Shown here: in pieces, positions 53,529 to 64,000 of the stretch
Numbering within the stretch: position 1 is the stretch's first letter
Layout: each line of letters opens with the position of its first letter
Origin: Candidatus Desulfofervidaceae bacterium
GTDB taxonomy: Bacteria; Desulfobacterota; Desulfofervidia; Desulfofervidales; Desulfofervidaceae
Assembly: GCA_027064585.1 (NCBI GenBank)
Contig: JAMOPI010000028.1
Location: forward strand, 62,001-126,000
DNA: 64,000 nt
Reading direction: 5' to 3'
Translations under genes and position numbers: made by a program
The notes under the pieces: model-generated
What the model saw: only the letters and a program-made list of their open reading frames with translations
Databases searched by the model: none
What the model was told of the DNA's origin: nothing

Positions 53529-54598
53529 TCTTTGATCCCCTTTTCTTTTTTAAAGAAAAATTGTTTTCCCTCTAAGATGGTCAAAATAGGACTGGCAATA
53601 AAAATGGAAGAATATGTACCAACTGTAATGCCGATAAGAAGGGCAAAGGCAAAGTTATGAATCACTGCTCCACCTAAGAGATACAGGGATAACAGGGCAA
53701 GCAAGGTTGTGGCAGAAGTAAGAATCGTCCGGCTTAAGGTTTCATTGATACTACGGTTGACTAAAGTAGCAAAGTTTTCCCGACCACGTTTACGCATGTT
53801 CTCCCGAATACGGTCAAAGACGACGATCGTATCATTGAGAGAATATCCCATAATCGTTAACAAGGCGGCAACAATGAGAAGGTCAATTTCTTTGTTTAAA
53901 AGGGAAAATACGCCTACAGTGATAAAAACATCGTGGATTAAGGCAATAACGGCCCCCAGGGCAAAGCGTAAGTTCAAAACAACGTAAAGGGCAAGCGTAG
54001 CAACAAAGGCCACAATGACCAAAAAAGACAAGGGTATTTTAAACAGGGAAAAAATATAAACCACACCCAACAAGATGCCGGCCATAACCGCACTTGTGCC
54101 CCATTTCATTTCAAAGCGGCCAGAAATATAAATACCAATGGCCAAAATGGCATAAAAGAGGGCCAAAAGGGCCTTTTCACGTAGATCCTTGCCTACCTTC
54201 GGCCCTACCATTTCTACCCGTCTTATGATGACTGTTCCCTTGCCCAATTTTGTCTCAAGTTCTTTCTTTAACGCTTCGGCAACCCGTTGTAAACTCCCGC
54301 TGGTGATCTTAGTGCGGATCAGGTATTCATGGTTTTCAATCGGTCCAAAACGTTGGACAGTTGCATCTTGTATATTGAGTTTCTTTAACACCGCCCTAAT
54401 TTCATCTGCCTTTACTGATTTGTTGAACTTAACCTGTATAATAGTACCACCCGCAAAATCAATGCCATAGCGAGGCCCGCCTTTGATAAGCAGCGAAATT
54501 AACCCCAAAATGATTAATATGCCTGAACAGGTTAAGGCGAGGGGCCGTAAACGGATAAAATTGATATTGACATCAGGTTTAATAATTTCAAGTCCCAT
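53525..54598 (-). CDS. secF: Protein translocase subunit SecF
   Basis: Partner of SecD in the proton- or sodium-driven late step of Sec export. 357 residues with six helices, a periplasmic P1-like region after helix 1 (GIDFAGGTIIQVKF) and the family motif YSLNDTIVVFDRIRENMR in helix 4-5. Normal length. It lies 9 bp after secD. Confidence 0.95.
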   Translation of the reverse strand: MGLEIIKPDVNINFIRLRPLALTCSGILIILGLISLLIKGGPRYGIDFAGGTIIQVKFNKSVKADEIRAVLKKLNIQDATVQRFGPIENHEYLIRTKITSGSLQRVAEALKKELETKLGKGTVIIRRVEMVGPKVGKDLREKALLALFYAILAIGIYISGRFEMKWGTSAVMAGILLGVVYIFSLFKIPLSFLVIVAFVATLALYVVLNLRFALGAVIALIHDVFITVGVFSLLNKEIDLLIVAALLTIMGYSLNDTIVVFDRIRENMRKRGRENFATLVNRSINETLSRTILTSATTLLALLSLYLLGGAVIHNFAFALLIGITVGTYSSIFIASPILTILEGKQFFFKKEKGIKE

Positions 54599-54607
54599 GT
54601 GTGCCTC

Positions 54608-56197
54608 CTAAATACTTAACTTCTTTATCTCTACCCGATAGAGCAGATAATCAAAAATGGCCTTACACATAAAGACGGCCGTAAACATATTGGCCAAAAT
54701 GCCTAAGCTTAAGGTAACAGCAAAACCCTTGACTGGGCCAGTACCAAATTGAAAGAGGATGATGGCTGTGATCAGGGTTGTTGTATTGGCATCAAAGATT
54801 GTCCAGAAGGCCTTGCTGTAACCAGCCTCTACCGCGGCCCGAGGAGTTCTTCCCAGGCGTAATTCTTCTCTGATGCGCTCAAAGATTAAGACATTTGCAT
54901 CTACTCCCATACCAATGGTTAAGGCAATACCGGCAATGCCTGGTAATGTTAAAGTAGCCTGAAACATGGCCAAACCCGCTAAAAGCAGGAGAAGATTGGC
55001 TAAAAGGGCAACATCTGCAACTACACCTGAAAGACCATAATAGACAGCCATAAAAATCAGTACAATTATACCAGCAATTACCGATGCCCTAACTCCCTTT
55101 TGAATTGAATCGTGTCCTAAAGAAGGTCCAACCGTGCGTTCTTCTAAAATCTTTACCGGCGCCGGTAAGGCACCAGCACGTAAGACGACGGCCAAATCCT
55201 TTGCTTCTTCTAAGGTAAAATTACCTGTAATTCTTGCTTGCCCATTGGGGATTTTTTCCCGAATGACCGGGGCCGAATGCACCTTGTTGTCCAAGATGAT
55301 GGCCAACCTTTTGCCCACATTTTGCTCTGTAACCCGGGCAAATATTTTAGCTCCTTGTTTGTTGAAGGTGATGGCCACATAAGGTTCGTTAAACTGTGGG
55401 TCTATTAACACTCTGGCATCAATAATATATTCGCCGGTAAGCAGTGTCCTTTTTTTAAGCAAATACGGCACCTTGACTTGACGATGAGTTACCGGATCTT
55501 CTGTTATCCCATAAAGGATTTCATCTCCTGGAGGTATTTTACCAGTCAAGGCTTCCTGTACACTGTGTTCATCGTCCACAAGTTTAAACTCCAGCCGAGC
55601 CGTCTTGCCGATGATATTAATGGCCCTTTGGGGGTCTTTAATACCAGGAAGTTGGACCAAAATGCGATCTTCTCCTACTTGCCTGATATCTGGTTCAGCT
55701 ACACCAAACTGGTCAATCCGATTGCGTATCGTCTCTAAGGCCTGGCTAACAGCCATTTTTTTGATTTGGGTTACACGTTCAGGTTTCAATTTTAGACTTA
55801 CCAGATGTAGTCTATCTTCTACCTTTTCGCCCTTCCAAATCAGGTCAGGATATTCCTTTTTAATCAATTCCTTCAGCTGCTCCACATCTTCTGCACGAAT
55901 AAGCTTGAGGGCAATGCCATCTTCACCCACCCTTTTAACCTCAAGATAAGGAATTTTTTCCTTCTTCAAGGTAGTCTCAATCTCTTCGGCCAGGCTATCT
56001 GTGGTGGTCTTTACCGCCTCATTGGTTTCTACCTCTAAGACAAGGTGAATACCGCCCTTTAAATCCAGTCCTAGTTGAATCTTATTTTTGGGTAAAAAGC
56101 CTAATGGCAGGTTGGGGACAAAGGTGGGAAGTAAATAAATAACAGCCCATATCAAGACAGCCAAAATAATCAACCAACGCCATTTTAAACCTTTCAT
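54608..56197 (-). CDS. secD: Protein translocase subunit SecD
   Basis: RND-type subunit of SecDF-YajC. 529 residues: one N-terminal helix, LGLDLKGGIHLVLEV, a large periplasmic head domain (about 60-330) and five C-terminal helices with the conserved GMGVDANVLIFERIREELR. Order yajC-secD-secF is standard. Confidence 0.95.
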   Translation of the reverse strand: MKGLKWRWLIILAVLIWAVIYLLPTFVPNLPLGFLPKNKIQLGLDLKGGIHLVLEVETNEAVKTTTDSLAEEIETTLKKEKIPYLEVKRVGEDGIALKLIRAEDVEQLKELIKKEYPDLIWKGEKVEDRLHLVSLKLKPERVTQIKKMAVSQALETIRNRIDQFGVAEPDIRQVGEDRILVQLPGIKDPQRAINIIGKTARLEFKLVDDEHSVQEALTGKIPPGDEILYGITEDPVTHRQVKVPYLLKKRTLLTGEYIIDARVLIDPQFNEPYVAITFNKQGAKIFARVTEQNVGKRLAIILDNKVHSAPVIREKIPNGQARITGNFTLEEAKDLAVVLRAGALPAPVKILEERTVGPSLGHDSIQKGVRASVIAGIIVLIFMAVYYGLSGVVADVALLANLLLLLAGLAMFQATLTLPGIAGIALTIGMGVDANVLIFERIREELRLGRTPRAAVEAGYSKAFWTIFDANTTTLITAIILFQFGTGPVKGFAVTLSLGILANMFTAVFMCKAIFDYLLYRVEIKKLSI

Positions 56198-56212
56198 CTT
56201 TCTCCCTCGCCT

Positions 56213-58728
<2,516 letters not shown>

Positions 58729-58842
58729 AGGTCTCCCTTTGTAAGTTTGTTAAATGTTAATGGATATCAACAAAGTGTCAATGGAGAGGGAGAAATAATC
58801 CTCTTGCCCAAATAAAATTTTTCCTTTAACATAGCTTTAGTC

Positions 58843-59493
58843 ATGAGAAAGTGTATTTCTAACGCATATTTCAAGGCGCTCGTTTTTGATTGTGACGGAG
58901 TTTTGTTTGATTCTAAGGAAGCCAATCGGGCCTATTATAATGCCCTCCTGGCGGCAGTTGGTCTGCCTCCCATGACGGAAGAACAACTGGCCTTTGCCCA
59001 TTGCCATACGGTGTTTGAGGTTATTGACTATTTGATTCCTGACCCCAAATTGAGACAACAGGCGTATAAAGCAAGAGAGAAATTAAATTACTCTAACTTT
59101 CTTTCTTACATGCGTCCAGAGCCCTATGTAAAAGAGGCTTTAAGTGCCTTTAAAAGAGTATTTAAACTTGGTATGGCCACTAGCCGCACTAATACTATTT
59201 ACCGTCTGCTTGAGATTTATGACTTGCGGTCGTTTTTTGATTTAATCATCTCTGCCTTGGATGTGCAAAGACCTAAACCTCACCCTGAGGCCCTTTACAA
59301 AATTATGGATGCCTTTAAGATAAAAAATGATGAATTGATTTATGTCGGTGATGCCGAGGTAGATGCCGAGATGGCCAAAAGCGCAGGAGTAACTTTTGTC
59401 TCTTATAAACGGCCGGACTTACCAGCCGATATTTATGTAAATAATTTTTTGGAATTGGCAGAGGTTTTAGGTATAAGCCTTAAGGAGGAATAG
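58843..59493 (+). CDS. HAD-superfamily phosphatase (phosphoglycolate-phosphatase-like)
   Basis: 216 residues with the four HAD motifs: FDCDGVLFDS (nucleophile Asp), MATSRTN (motif II Ser/Thr), the lysine in RPKPHPEAL and YVGDAEVDAEMA (motif IV). A helical cap lies between motifs I and II. The substrate is unknown. It lies 4 bp before queH, so the two are probably co-transcribed. The ribosome-binding site is weak. Confidence 0.87.
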   Translation: MRKCISNAYFKALVFDCDGVLFDSKEANRAYYNALLAAVGLPPMTEEQLAFAHCHTVFEVIDYLIPDPKLRQQAYKAREKLNYSNFLSYMRPEPYVKEALSAFKRVFKLGMATSRTNTIYRLLEIYDLRSFFDLIISALDVQRPKPHPEALYKIMDAFKIKNDELIYVGDAEVDAEMAKSAGVTFVSYKRPDLPADIYVNNFLELAEVLGISLKEE

Positions 59494-59497
59494 AAAC

Positions 59498-60046
59498 ATG
59501 CGGGTCTTATTGCATATCTGTTGTGCCCCCTGTGCCATTTATCCGGTTAAAGTTATGCGGGAAAAGGGTATAGAGGTCTTTGGTTTTTGGTATAATCCTA
59601 ATATTCATCCTTTTACTGAATACCAGCGTCGGTTGGAAACCTTAAAGACCTATGCTGAGCAAATCAACCTGCGCATGATATGGCGGGATCGGTATGAATT
59701 GGATAAATTTCTGCAAGGGGTGGTTTTTAGAGAGGCCTTTGGCGTTCGCTGCCAATTTTGCTATCATAAACGGCTTGAGGCTACAGCCCAGGTGGCCAAA
59801 CACGGCAAATTTGACGCCTTTACCACTACCCTTCTTTACAGTAAGTTCCAAAACCACGAACTTATCTGTGATATTGCTACAAGTCTCAGCAAAGACTACG
59901 GTGTAAAGTTTTATTATGAAGATTTTCGGGTAGGCTGGAAAGAAGGGATAGAAATTTCTAAAGAGCTTGGTATGTATAGACAACAATATTGTGGTTGTAT
60001 TTATAGCGAGCGGGATAGATATGCTAAACTATTAATAAATAAATGA
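59498..60046 (+). CDS. queH: Epoxyqueuosine reductase QueH
   Basis: Last step of queuosine synthesis, reducing epoxyqueuosine in tRNA without cobalamin. The 182-residue protein (DUF208) has the hallmark HICCAPCAIYP at residues 6-16, FGVRCQFCYHKRLE and YCGCIYSERDR near the end; these cysteines bind iron centres. An AAGGAGG site precedes the ATG. It is divergent from and near the queA-tgt operon, completing the modification. Confidence 0.93.
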   Translation: MRVLLHICCAPCAIYPVKVMREKGIEVFGFWYNPNIHPFTEYQRRLETLKTYAEQINLRMIWRDRYELDKFLQGVVFREAFGVRCQFCYHKRLEATAQVAKHGKFDAFTTTLLYSKFQNHELICDIATSLSKDYGVKFYYEDFRVGWKEGIEISKELGMYRQQYCGCIYSERDRYAKLLINK

Positions 60047-61276
60047 TTAATCTAACTTTTTGGGTACAACCACAATTCCAGAAGTTGGATCTACATAAAA
60101 ACGTTCGGCGTCTTTGTTTAAATCATAACCAATTCGTTCCCCTTTAGGGATTATGTTACCTTCGTCAATAATCGCTCTTTTTATCTGGGCATTCCTTCCC
60201 ACGATGACATTTCCTACAATAATAGATTCTTCCACCACTGCCCGGCTGTCTATGAAAACATTACGTCCAATAATGGAATCTCTTACCCAACCCCCGCTAA
60301 CAATAGACCCTCCGGCAATAAGACTATTCTCCAAGTGTCCTACCCTTCCTTCGGCATCTACGACCACCTTAGCTGGTGGATCATGATATTTAACTGACCG
60401 CACCGGCCACTTAGGATTATAAAGGTTAAGGCTAGGCAGGGGATTTTTTAAATCCATATTGGCCTCATAATAAGAGGCAATGGTGCCTACATCCCTCCAA
60501 TAACACATCTGCCCTTCTATTCCTGGAATTTCATTGCTGCAAAAGTCATAGGCAAAAACACGTCTTGTTTTACAAATTCGTGGAAGAATATCCTTACCAA
60601 AATCGTGCGAACTATTTTTATTCTCTGCGTCTTTTACTAGTTCTTCTAAGAGGACTTCGGTATTGAAGATGTAATTGCCCATAGATACTAGGCCTTTATC
60701 TGGATAACCTGGCATGGGTGCAGGTTGAGGAGGTTTTTCTTGGAACTCTATAATTTGCCAATTTTCGTCTATAGAAACCACACCAAACCGACTACACTCA
60801 GCGATAGGAAACTGGATAGTGGCTACCGTAACATCGGCAGCTTTAGCCAAATGGTAGTCAATCATCTGTCTGACGTTCATAAAATACACATGATCGGCAC
60901 TAAAGACGAGAACAATATCAGGCTTAAATTGTTTAATAAGATAAATATTTTGATAAACAGCATCGGCTGTACCTAGGTACCAAGTTTCGCGCATCCGCAT
61001 CTGGGCAGGTACAGGAAGGATAAAAAAACTATTCATTTGGTAGGCACTTACCCACCCCAACTGAAGGTGACGTAAGAGGGACTGGGCCTTGTATTGAGTA
61101 AGCACATAGATAGAATAAACACCAGAATTAACCAAATTGGAAAGAACAAAGTCTATCAAGCGATAGATACCACCAAAGTGCACGGCTGGTTTAGTGCGGT
61201 GACGGGTAAGAGGGAAAAGCCTTTCCCCCTTTCCCCCAGCCAGAATCATAGCCAATGGTTTAACGTAATCTACCAC
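60047..61276 (-). CDS. glgC: Glucose-1-phosphate adenylyltransferase
   Basis: Makes ADP-glucose for glycogen synthesis. 409 residues: AMILAGGKGERLFPLT at the start, KPAVHFGGIYRLIDF, FSADHVYFM and a C-terminal left-handed beta-helix (IIGRNVFIDSRAVVEESIIVG). The start is GTG at 61276 with GGAG upstream. No other glycogen gene is in view. Converges with queH with no gap. Confidence 0.93.
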   Translation of the reverse strand: MVDYVKPLAMILAGGKGERLFPLTRHRTKPAVHFGGIYRLIDFVLSNLVNSGVYSIYVLTQYKAQSLLRHLQLGWVSAYQMNSFFILPVPAQMRMRETWYLGTADAVYQNIYLIKQFKPDIVLVFSADHVYFMNVRQMIDYHLAKAADVTVATIQFPIAECSRFGVVSIDENWQIIEFQEKPPQPAPMPGYPDKGLVSMGNYIFNTEVLLEELVKDAENKNSSHDFGKDILPRICKTRRVFAYDFCSNEIPGIEGQMCYWRDVGTIASYYEANMDLKNPLPSLNLYNPKWPVRSVKYHDPPAKVVVDAEGRVGHLENSLIAGGSIVSGGWVRDSIIGRNVFIDSRAVVEESIIVGNVIVGRNAQIKRAIIDEGNIIPKGERIGYDLNKDAERFYVDPTSGIVVVPKKLD

Positions 61277-61351
61277 CTCTTAGATTCTCCTTTTATGACC
61301 TTTTTAACAAAGGGTAACATAAATTTACCTTCAAAGCAACTATTAAGATAG

Positions 61352-61646
61352 CCCAAAATCCGTGATTGCCCTCCAAGAAACTCCAGAAGTATGCCATAAT
61401 AAAACAATTTTTTTAAAAAACGTCTTTCACCTAAAAGGTGAGAAAACATTTATCTTTTCCTCAAACCCAATCATAATTATTGGGCCTTTGTTCTCTCATG
61501 CGGTTAAGGCCAAGCCCTACGGGTGGCTTAGCAGCCAGGCCTTGACTACCTAACGAGGCCTTGGCGTATAATTTTTGTAAGTAAGGAGGAGAAAGGGAAA
61601 TTCATCAATTTTTGCAGAATACTATAAATCAATTGCGGATTTTAGG
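61352..61646 (-). repeat. Hairpin repeat copy H (one GC-rich hairpin)
   Basis: 295 bp with ends CCCAAAATCCGTGATTG (61352-61368) and CAATTGCGGATTTTAGG (61630-61646). It holds the TTTCACCtaaaAGGTGAGAAA stem, AATCATAATTATTGGGCC, one GC-rich hairpin (GGTTAAGGCC...GGCCTTGAC) and the ...ATAATTTTTGTAAGTAAGGAGG tail; the second hairpin and the central palindrome are missing. It fills most of the gap between glgC and the Nudix gene. Confidence 0.83.
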
Positions 61647-61704
61647 TCAATATTCAATTTCCAAACAGCTTTACTCTCAGCTGAGCAGAAACGAAATTGG
61701 GAGA

Positions 61705-62154
61705 TTATAAAATTTTATTTTTACTAGCAAAATAATCGGCTAAAATTTGGCTGTGATCAAAGACTAAGGGAGAGGGAAGGTTATCTTGGGTAAAAATGCC
61801 TAAATCCGCCGCATCATCACCTGCTTTGGGGACACCTTTGGCCTTGGCAATGTAAACGGTAGTAATGGTATGCTGGCGGGGATCGCGGTTTGGGTTAGAA
61901 TAAGTATGAAATTGCCTAACCAATTCTACATCCAAACCTGTTTCTTCCTTGGCCTCTCTTATGGCTGCCTCTTCCAAACTTTCACCATAGTCTACAAACC
62001 CACCTGGTATGGCCCAACCATAAGGTGGATTCTTGCGTTTGATCAATACGATTCCCTTTTCTGTCTCAATAATAATATCTACCGTGGGAATAGGATTTTG
62101 GTATACATACACCGGTGCACCACACTTAGGACAGCTAATGACCTTTTTCTTCAC
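61705..62154 (-). CDS. Nudix hydrolase with N-terminal zinc ribbon
   Basis: About 149 residues. A two-cysteine CPKCGAPV start is followed by the Nudix box [24 protein letters not shown], here covering the metal-binding REAKEE core, which hydrolyses a nucleoside diphosphate linked to X. Substrate unknown (ADP-ribose, NADH and mutagenic nucleotides are common). The start is taken as GTG at 62154 because GGAGAAGG precedes it; a TTG seven codons earlier is the alternative. Confidence 0.86.
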   Translation of the reverse strand: MKKKVISCPKCGAPVYVYQNPIPTVDIIIETEKGIVLIKRKNPPYGWAIPGGFVDYGESLEEAAIREAKEETGLDVELVRQFHTYSNPNRDPRQHTITTVYIAKAKGVPKAGDDAADLGIFTQDNLPSPLVFDHSQILADYFASKNKIL

Positions 62155-62175
62155 TGCCTTCTCCTTAATAAACAA

Positions 62176-62203
62176 AAGGGCAGGGTTTGGCCCTGCCCTT
62201 ATT
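62176..62203. terminator. Terminator between the Hsp20 operon and the Nudix gene
   Basis: AAGGGCAGGG-tttgg-CCCTGCCCTT, a ten-base perfect stem followed by TTTTGTTT on the minus strand and ATTTTATT on the plus strand. Confidence 0.85.
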
Positions 62204-62593
62204 TTATTCTATCTCCTTTGTTGTTTCTGCCTCTATAGTTGTTTCTGGCAGTTCTTCTTGCTTGGCCTCTTCTTCTTGTTTCTTTTCTAATATTGCTTGA
62301 CTTTGGGTCAAGGCCTCGTTCAGCTTTGTAATGTCTTCTATTAACTTCTTTACCTCTTCATTTTGAAGCGGATTTTCTTCCTTTGCAGATTGAGATAATT
62401 CATATACCTTATTGCCCAATTCCGCAAACTTGTTTGCAATCTTGATTTCTAACCGTTTTACTTCTAATTTTGCCTTGGCCACTTCAGCACTTTCTTTAGT
62501 CTTCTCTGCTAACTTATGTGCCCTTTCCACCACTGCTTCTGTGGTTGTGTAAAGCGTTTCCTTTACCCGTTTCCATAGTTCAATGGCATTCAC
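62204..62593 (-). CDS. Coiled-coil protein of unknown function in the Hsp20 cluster
   Basis: 129 residues, almost entirely charged helix ([20 protein letters not shown], then a second Glu/Lys heptad region and a Glu/Thr-rich acidic tail). No signal or membrane segment. It starts with GTG, and GGAGG lies upstream. It follows two small heat-shock genes in the same direction, so it may be stress-linked; no family is recognised. Confidence 0.75.
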   Translation of the reverse strand: MNAIELWKRVKETLYTTTEAVVERAHKLAEKTKESAEVAKAKLEVKRLEIKIANKFAELGNKVYELSQSAKEENPLQNEEVKKLIEDITKLNEALTQSQAILEKKQEEEAKQEELPETTIEAETTKEIE

Positions 62594-62612
62594 CTTTTTT
62601 CACCTCCCTGGC

Positions 62613-62990
62613 TTATTCTGCTACCTTTACTTCAATCTTCTTAGGCTTAGCGGCTTCAGCCTTGCCCAATACAACCTTCAAAACACCATTTTTAAGAGAC
62701 GCTTGGACATTTTCATAGTTTATCAAATCACCCAAGGCAAACTTGCGATAATATCGTCCAAGTTTAAACTCTTCAGCCAAAGGCCGTTCTCCTTCTTTAA
62801 ACACATTTTCAACCCGGCCGTCAATAATAAGTTCATCCTCTTTTATGTCCACGCAGAGATTGTCCCTATCTACTCCAGGCAAATCAGCTAAAAGTACATA
62901 GGCCTCCTCTGTCTCATAAATATCCACATCTGGGATTAAAACTTCCTCTTTTGGCGTTGTTTTTGTTAATTCTTTTTTCTTTTTTTGCAT
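62613..62990 (-). CDS. Small heat-shock protein, Hsp20 family (second copy)
   Basis: 125 residues. An alpha-crystallin domain (VDIYETEEAYVLLADLPGV ... NGVLKVVLGKAEAAKPKK) with the conserved A-x-x-x-G-V-L motif. Holds unfolding proteins in large oligomers without ATP. The ATG at 62990 has AAGGAGG upstream; an in-frame GTG three codons earlier overlaps that site. It lacks the usual I-x-I/V tail and instead ends KVAE. It lies 13 bases after the first hsp20 gene. Confidence 0.92.
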   Translation of the reverse strand: MQKKKKELTKTTPKEEVLIPDVDIYETEEAYVLLADLPGVDRDNLCVDIKEDELIIDGRVENVFKEGERPLAEEFKLGRYYRKFALGDLINYENVQASLKNGVLKVVLGKAEAAKPKKIEVKVAE

Positions 62991-63003
62991 AGTGATCACC
63001 TCC

Positions 63004-63414
63004 TTACTCGGCCTTAATCTTAATCTGTCTTGGCTTTAACTCCTCTTTTTTCGGCAAAGTTAAGAACAGAATGCCGTTTTTATAACTAGCTTCAACCTTC
63101 TCGCTATCTATGTGCTTGCTTAAGTTGATAACCCGCTTAAATTTACCATAAGGCCGCTCACGCCGTAAAAATGTGGCCTTTTCTTCTATTTCTGGCTTCC
63201 GTTCACCTTCAATGCTCAATTGTCTATCTTGCAACACGACATTAATTTTGTCCGGCTCTACCCCAGGAAGCAAGACCCGCACATAGTAATTGTCCTTGTC
63301 TTCACTGACCACGACTGGAGCCAAGGTTGTGCGAATCTCTTGTTCGGTTAATATTGTAGGAAAGAGGTTTTCCACTACTTCTTCCAATACGTTGAAAGGG
63401 TCTTTCCATGTCAT
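63004..63414 (-). CDS. Small heat-shock protein, Hsp20 family (first copy)
   Basis: 136 residues with an alpha-crystallin domain (VVSEDKDNYYVRVLLPGV, ERPYGKFKRVINLS, YKNGILFLTLPKK) and a C-terminal IKIKAE. Paired Hsp20 genes are common in thermophiles and the two may co-assemble. AAAGGAGGGG precedes the ATG. No CIRCE-type repeat is seen upstream. Confidence 0.93.
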   Translation of the reverse strand: MTWKDPFNVLEEVVENLFPTILTEQEIRTTLAPVVVSEDKDNYYVRVLLPGVEPDKINVVLQDRQLSIEGERKPEIEEKATFLRRERPYGKFKRVINLSKHIDSEKVEASYKNGILFLTLPKKEELKPRQIKIKAE

Positions 63415-63501
63415 TTTTATCCCCTCCTTTTTTCTGTTTTCTCGCTTTAGAAAATAAGCACGGTTTTAGCGCTAGTCAATAAAATAATTTGGAAGGAGCA
63501 G

Positions 63502-64000
63502 TTATTTACCTTTTATGGTGTAGTAATAGAAAACAAGGCAGCTTAAGAGACCGACTAGAGCAGCAAAATAAAAAATAAAGTGTAGACCAAAGGTATCCAT
63601 GATTATCCCAAGAAAAATGGGAGAAAACACCATACCAAGACTCATGGCCGTATTAAAGATACCCATAGAAGTGCCCATACCCGTAGATTGGCCTACTAAA
63701 ACGGCAATGGCTGTTGCTGCAGGCATAGCAATAGCTCCCCCGATGCCTACTAAGATGCCAGCTACAAAAAGCTCAGTAAAATTATGGCTAAGGGGGACAA
63801 AGATAAGTCCTAAAGCAGAGATGAGAGAACCCGTCAGTACCATCCAAAATTTATTCCACTTATCTGCCAATTTGCCAAAGGGCGTTTGCAAAAGACCGGT
63901 AATAAAGATGTTGGCAGAGAGTAAAATACCTACCTCTGATGGGCTAATATGGATTTTAGCAGCAAAAAGAGGTAAAAAGACCATAATACCTCCCCTTTTG
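63502..64000 (-). CDS. MFS transporter, C-terminal part (gene continues beyond the window)
   Basis: At least 160 residues with about six hydrophobic helices. The MFS loop motif GKLADKWNKFWMVL and GTSMGIFNTAMSLG are visible. The frame stays open to the window edge, and FLPLFAAKI resembles an internal helix of MFS proteins, so the N-terminal half lies outside. The ATG at 63984 is probably internal. The substrate is unknown; multidrug-like exporters are typical. Confidence 0.8.
   Translation of the reverse strand, partial: KRGGIMVFLPLFAAKIHISPSEVGILLSANIFITGLLQTPFGKLADKWNKFWMVLTGSLISALGLIFVPLSHNFTELFVAGILVGIGGAIAMPAATAIAVLVGQSTGMGTSMGIFNTAMSLGMVFSPIFLGIIMDTFGLHFIFYFAALVGLLSCLVFYYYTIKGK

Overview
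The window (about 40% GC by eye, Gram-negative) looks like the chromosome of an anaerobic, probably thermophilic member of the Desulfobacterota or a close relative. The supporting evidence is futalosine-route menaquinone genes (mqnB, mqnD and a UbiA-type prenyltransferase), an F-type ATP synthase whose Fo genes sit away from F1, a small single-subunit siroheme sulfite reductase, a hydrogenase maturation protease, Feo iron uptake, LPS heptose synthesis (hldD) and beta-barrel/lipoprotein genes. The species cannot be fixed from this sequence; a Candidatus Desulfofervidus-like organism is only a guess.

Layout. 1-9 kb: ribF; hldD-mqnD-mqnB; a hydrogenase protease; a frameshifted ribbon-helix-helix gene; a siroheme synthase domain with a polyprenol-phosphate glycosyltransferase; pdxA; galU. 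9-14 kb: a short UvrA-like ATPase, then atpZ-atpI-atpB-atpE on the minus strand. 14-26 kb: a nifS-type cysteine desulfurase, the menaquinone prenyltransferase, phoH-pgpH-(Uma2)-ybeY, a second UvrA paralogue and ligA. 26-34 kb: an unknown 488-residue protein, suhB, a lipoprotein, a DUF374 acyltransferase, tRNA-Arg(CCG), a hybrid sensor kinase and a decayed MoxR/DUF58/transglutaminase locus. 34-49 kb: glnE and mltA, a Crp/Fnr regulator enclosed by two repeats, the feo iron locus, a putative porin, the small sulfite reductase, mutM, a broken HDIG hydrolase and a Fur-family regulator. 49-59 kb: one long minus-strand operon, queA-tgt-yajC-secD-secF-lysM-dprA-topA-PIN. 59-64 kb: a HAD phosphatase, queH, glgC, a Nudix hydrolase, two Hsp20 genes and an MFS transporter cut by the window end.

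The most unusual content is a family of interspersed, non-coding, strongly structured repeats: eight copies or fragments, about one per 8 kb. The main subfamily is bounded by 17-bp inverted repeats (CCCAAAATCCGTGATTG) and contains GC-rich hairpins built on GGTCAAGG...CCTTGACC. The hairpin arms vary between copies in a compensating way, which argues that the structure is under selection. Two near-full-length copies in opposite orientation enclose the Crp/Fnr gene like a composite element, and several copies end within 100 bp of a gene start.

A second theme is gene damage. There are frameshifts at A7 runs in feoB and in the ribbon-helix-helix gene, an in-frame amber codon near the start of a triple-FeoA gene, and clear pseudogenes (MoxR/DUF58/transglutaminase, HDIG, an XRE fragment). 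Some of these could be assembly errors; the deletions could not. Regulatory signals include a palindrome 41.5 bp upstream of the likely start site of the sulfite reductase and a double hairpin that hides the phoH ribosome-binding site.
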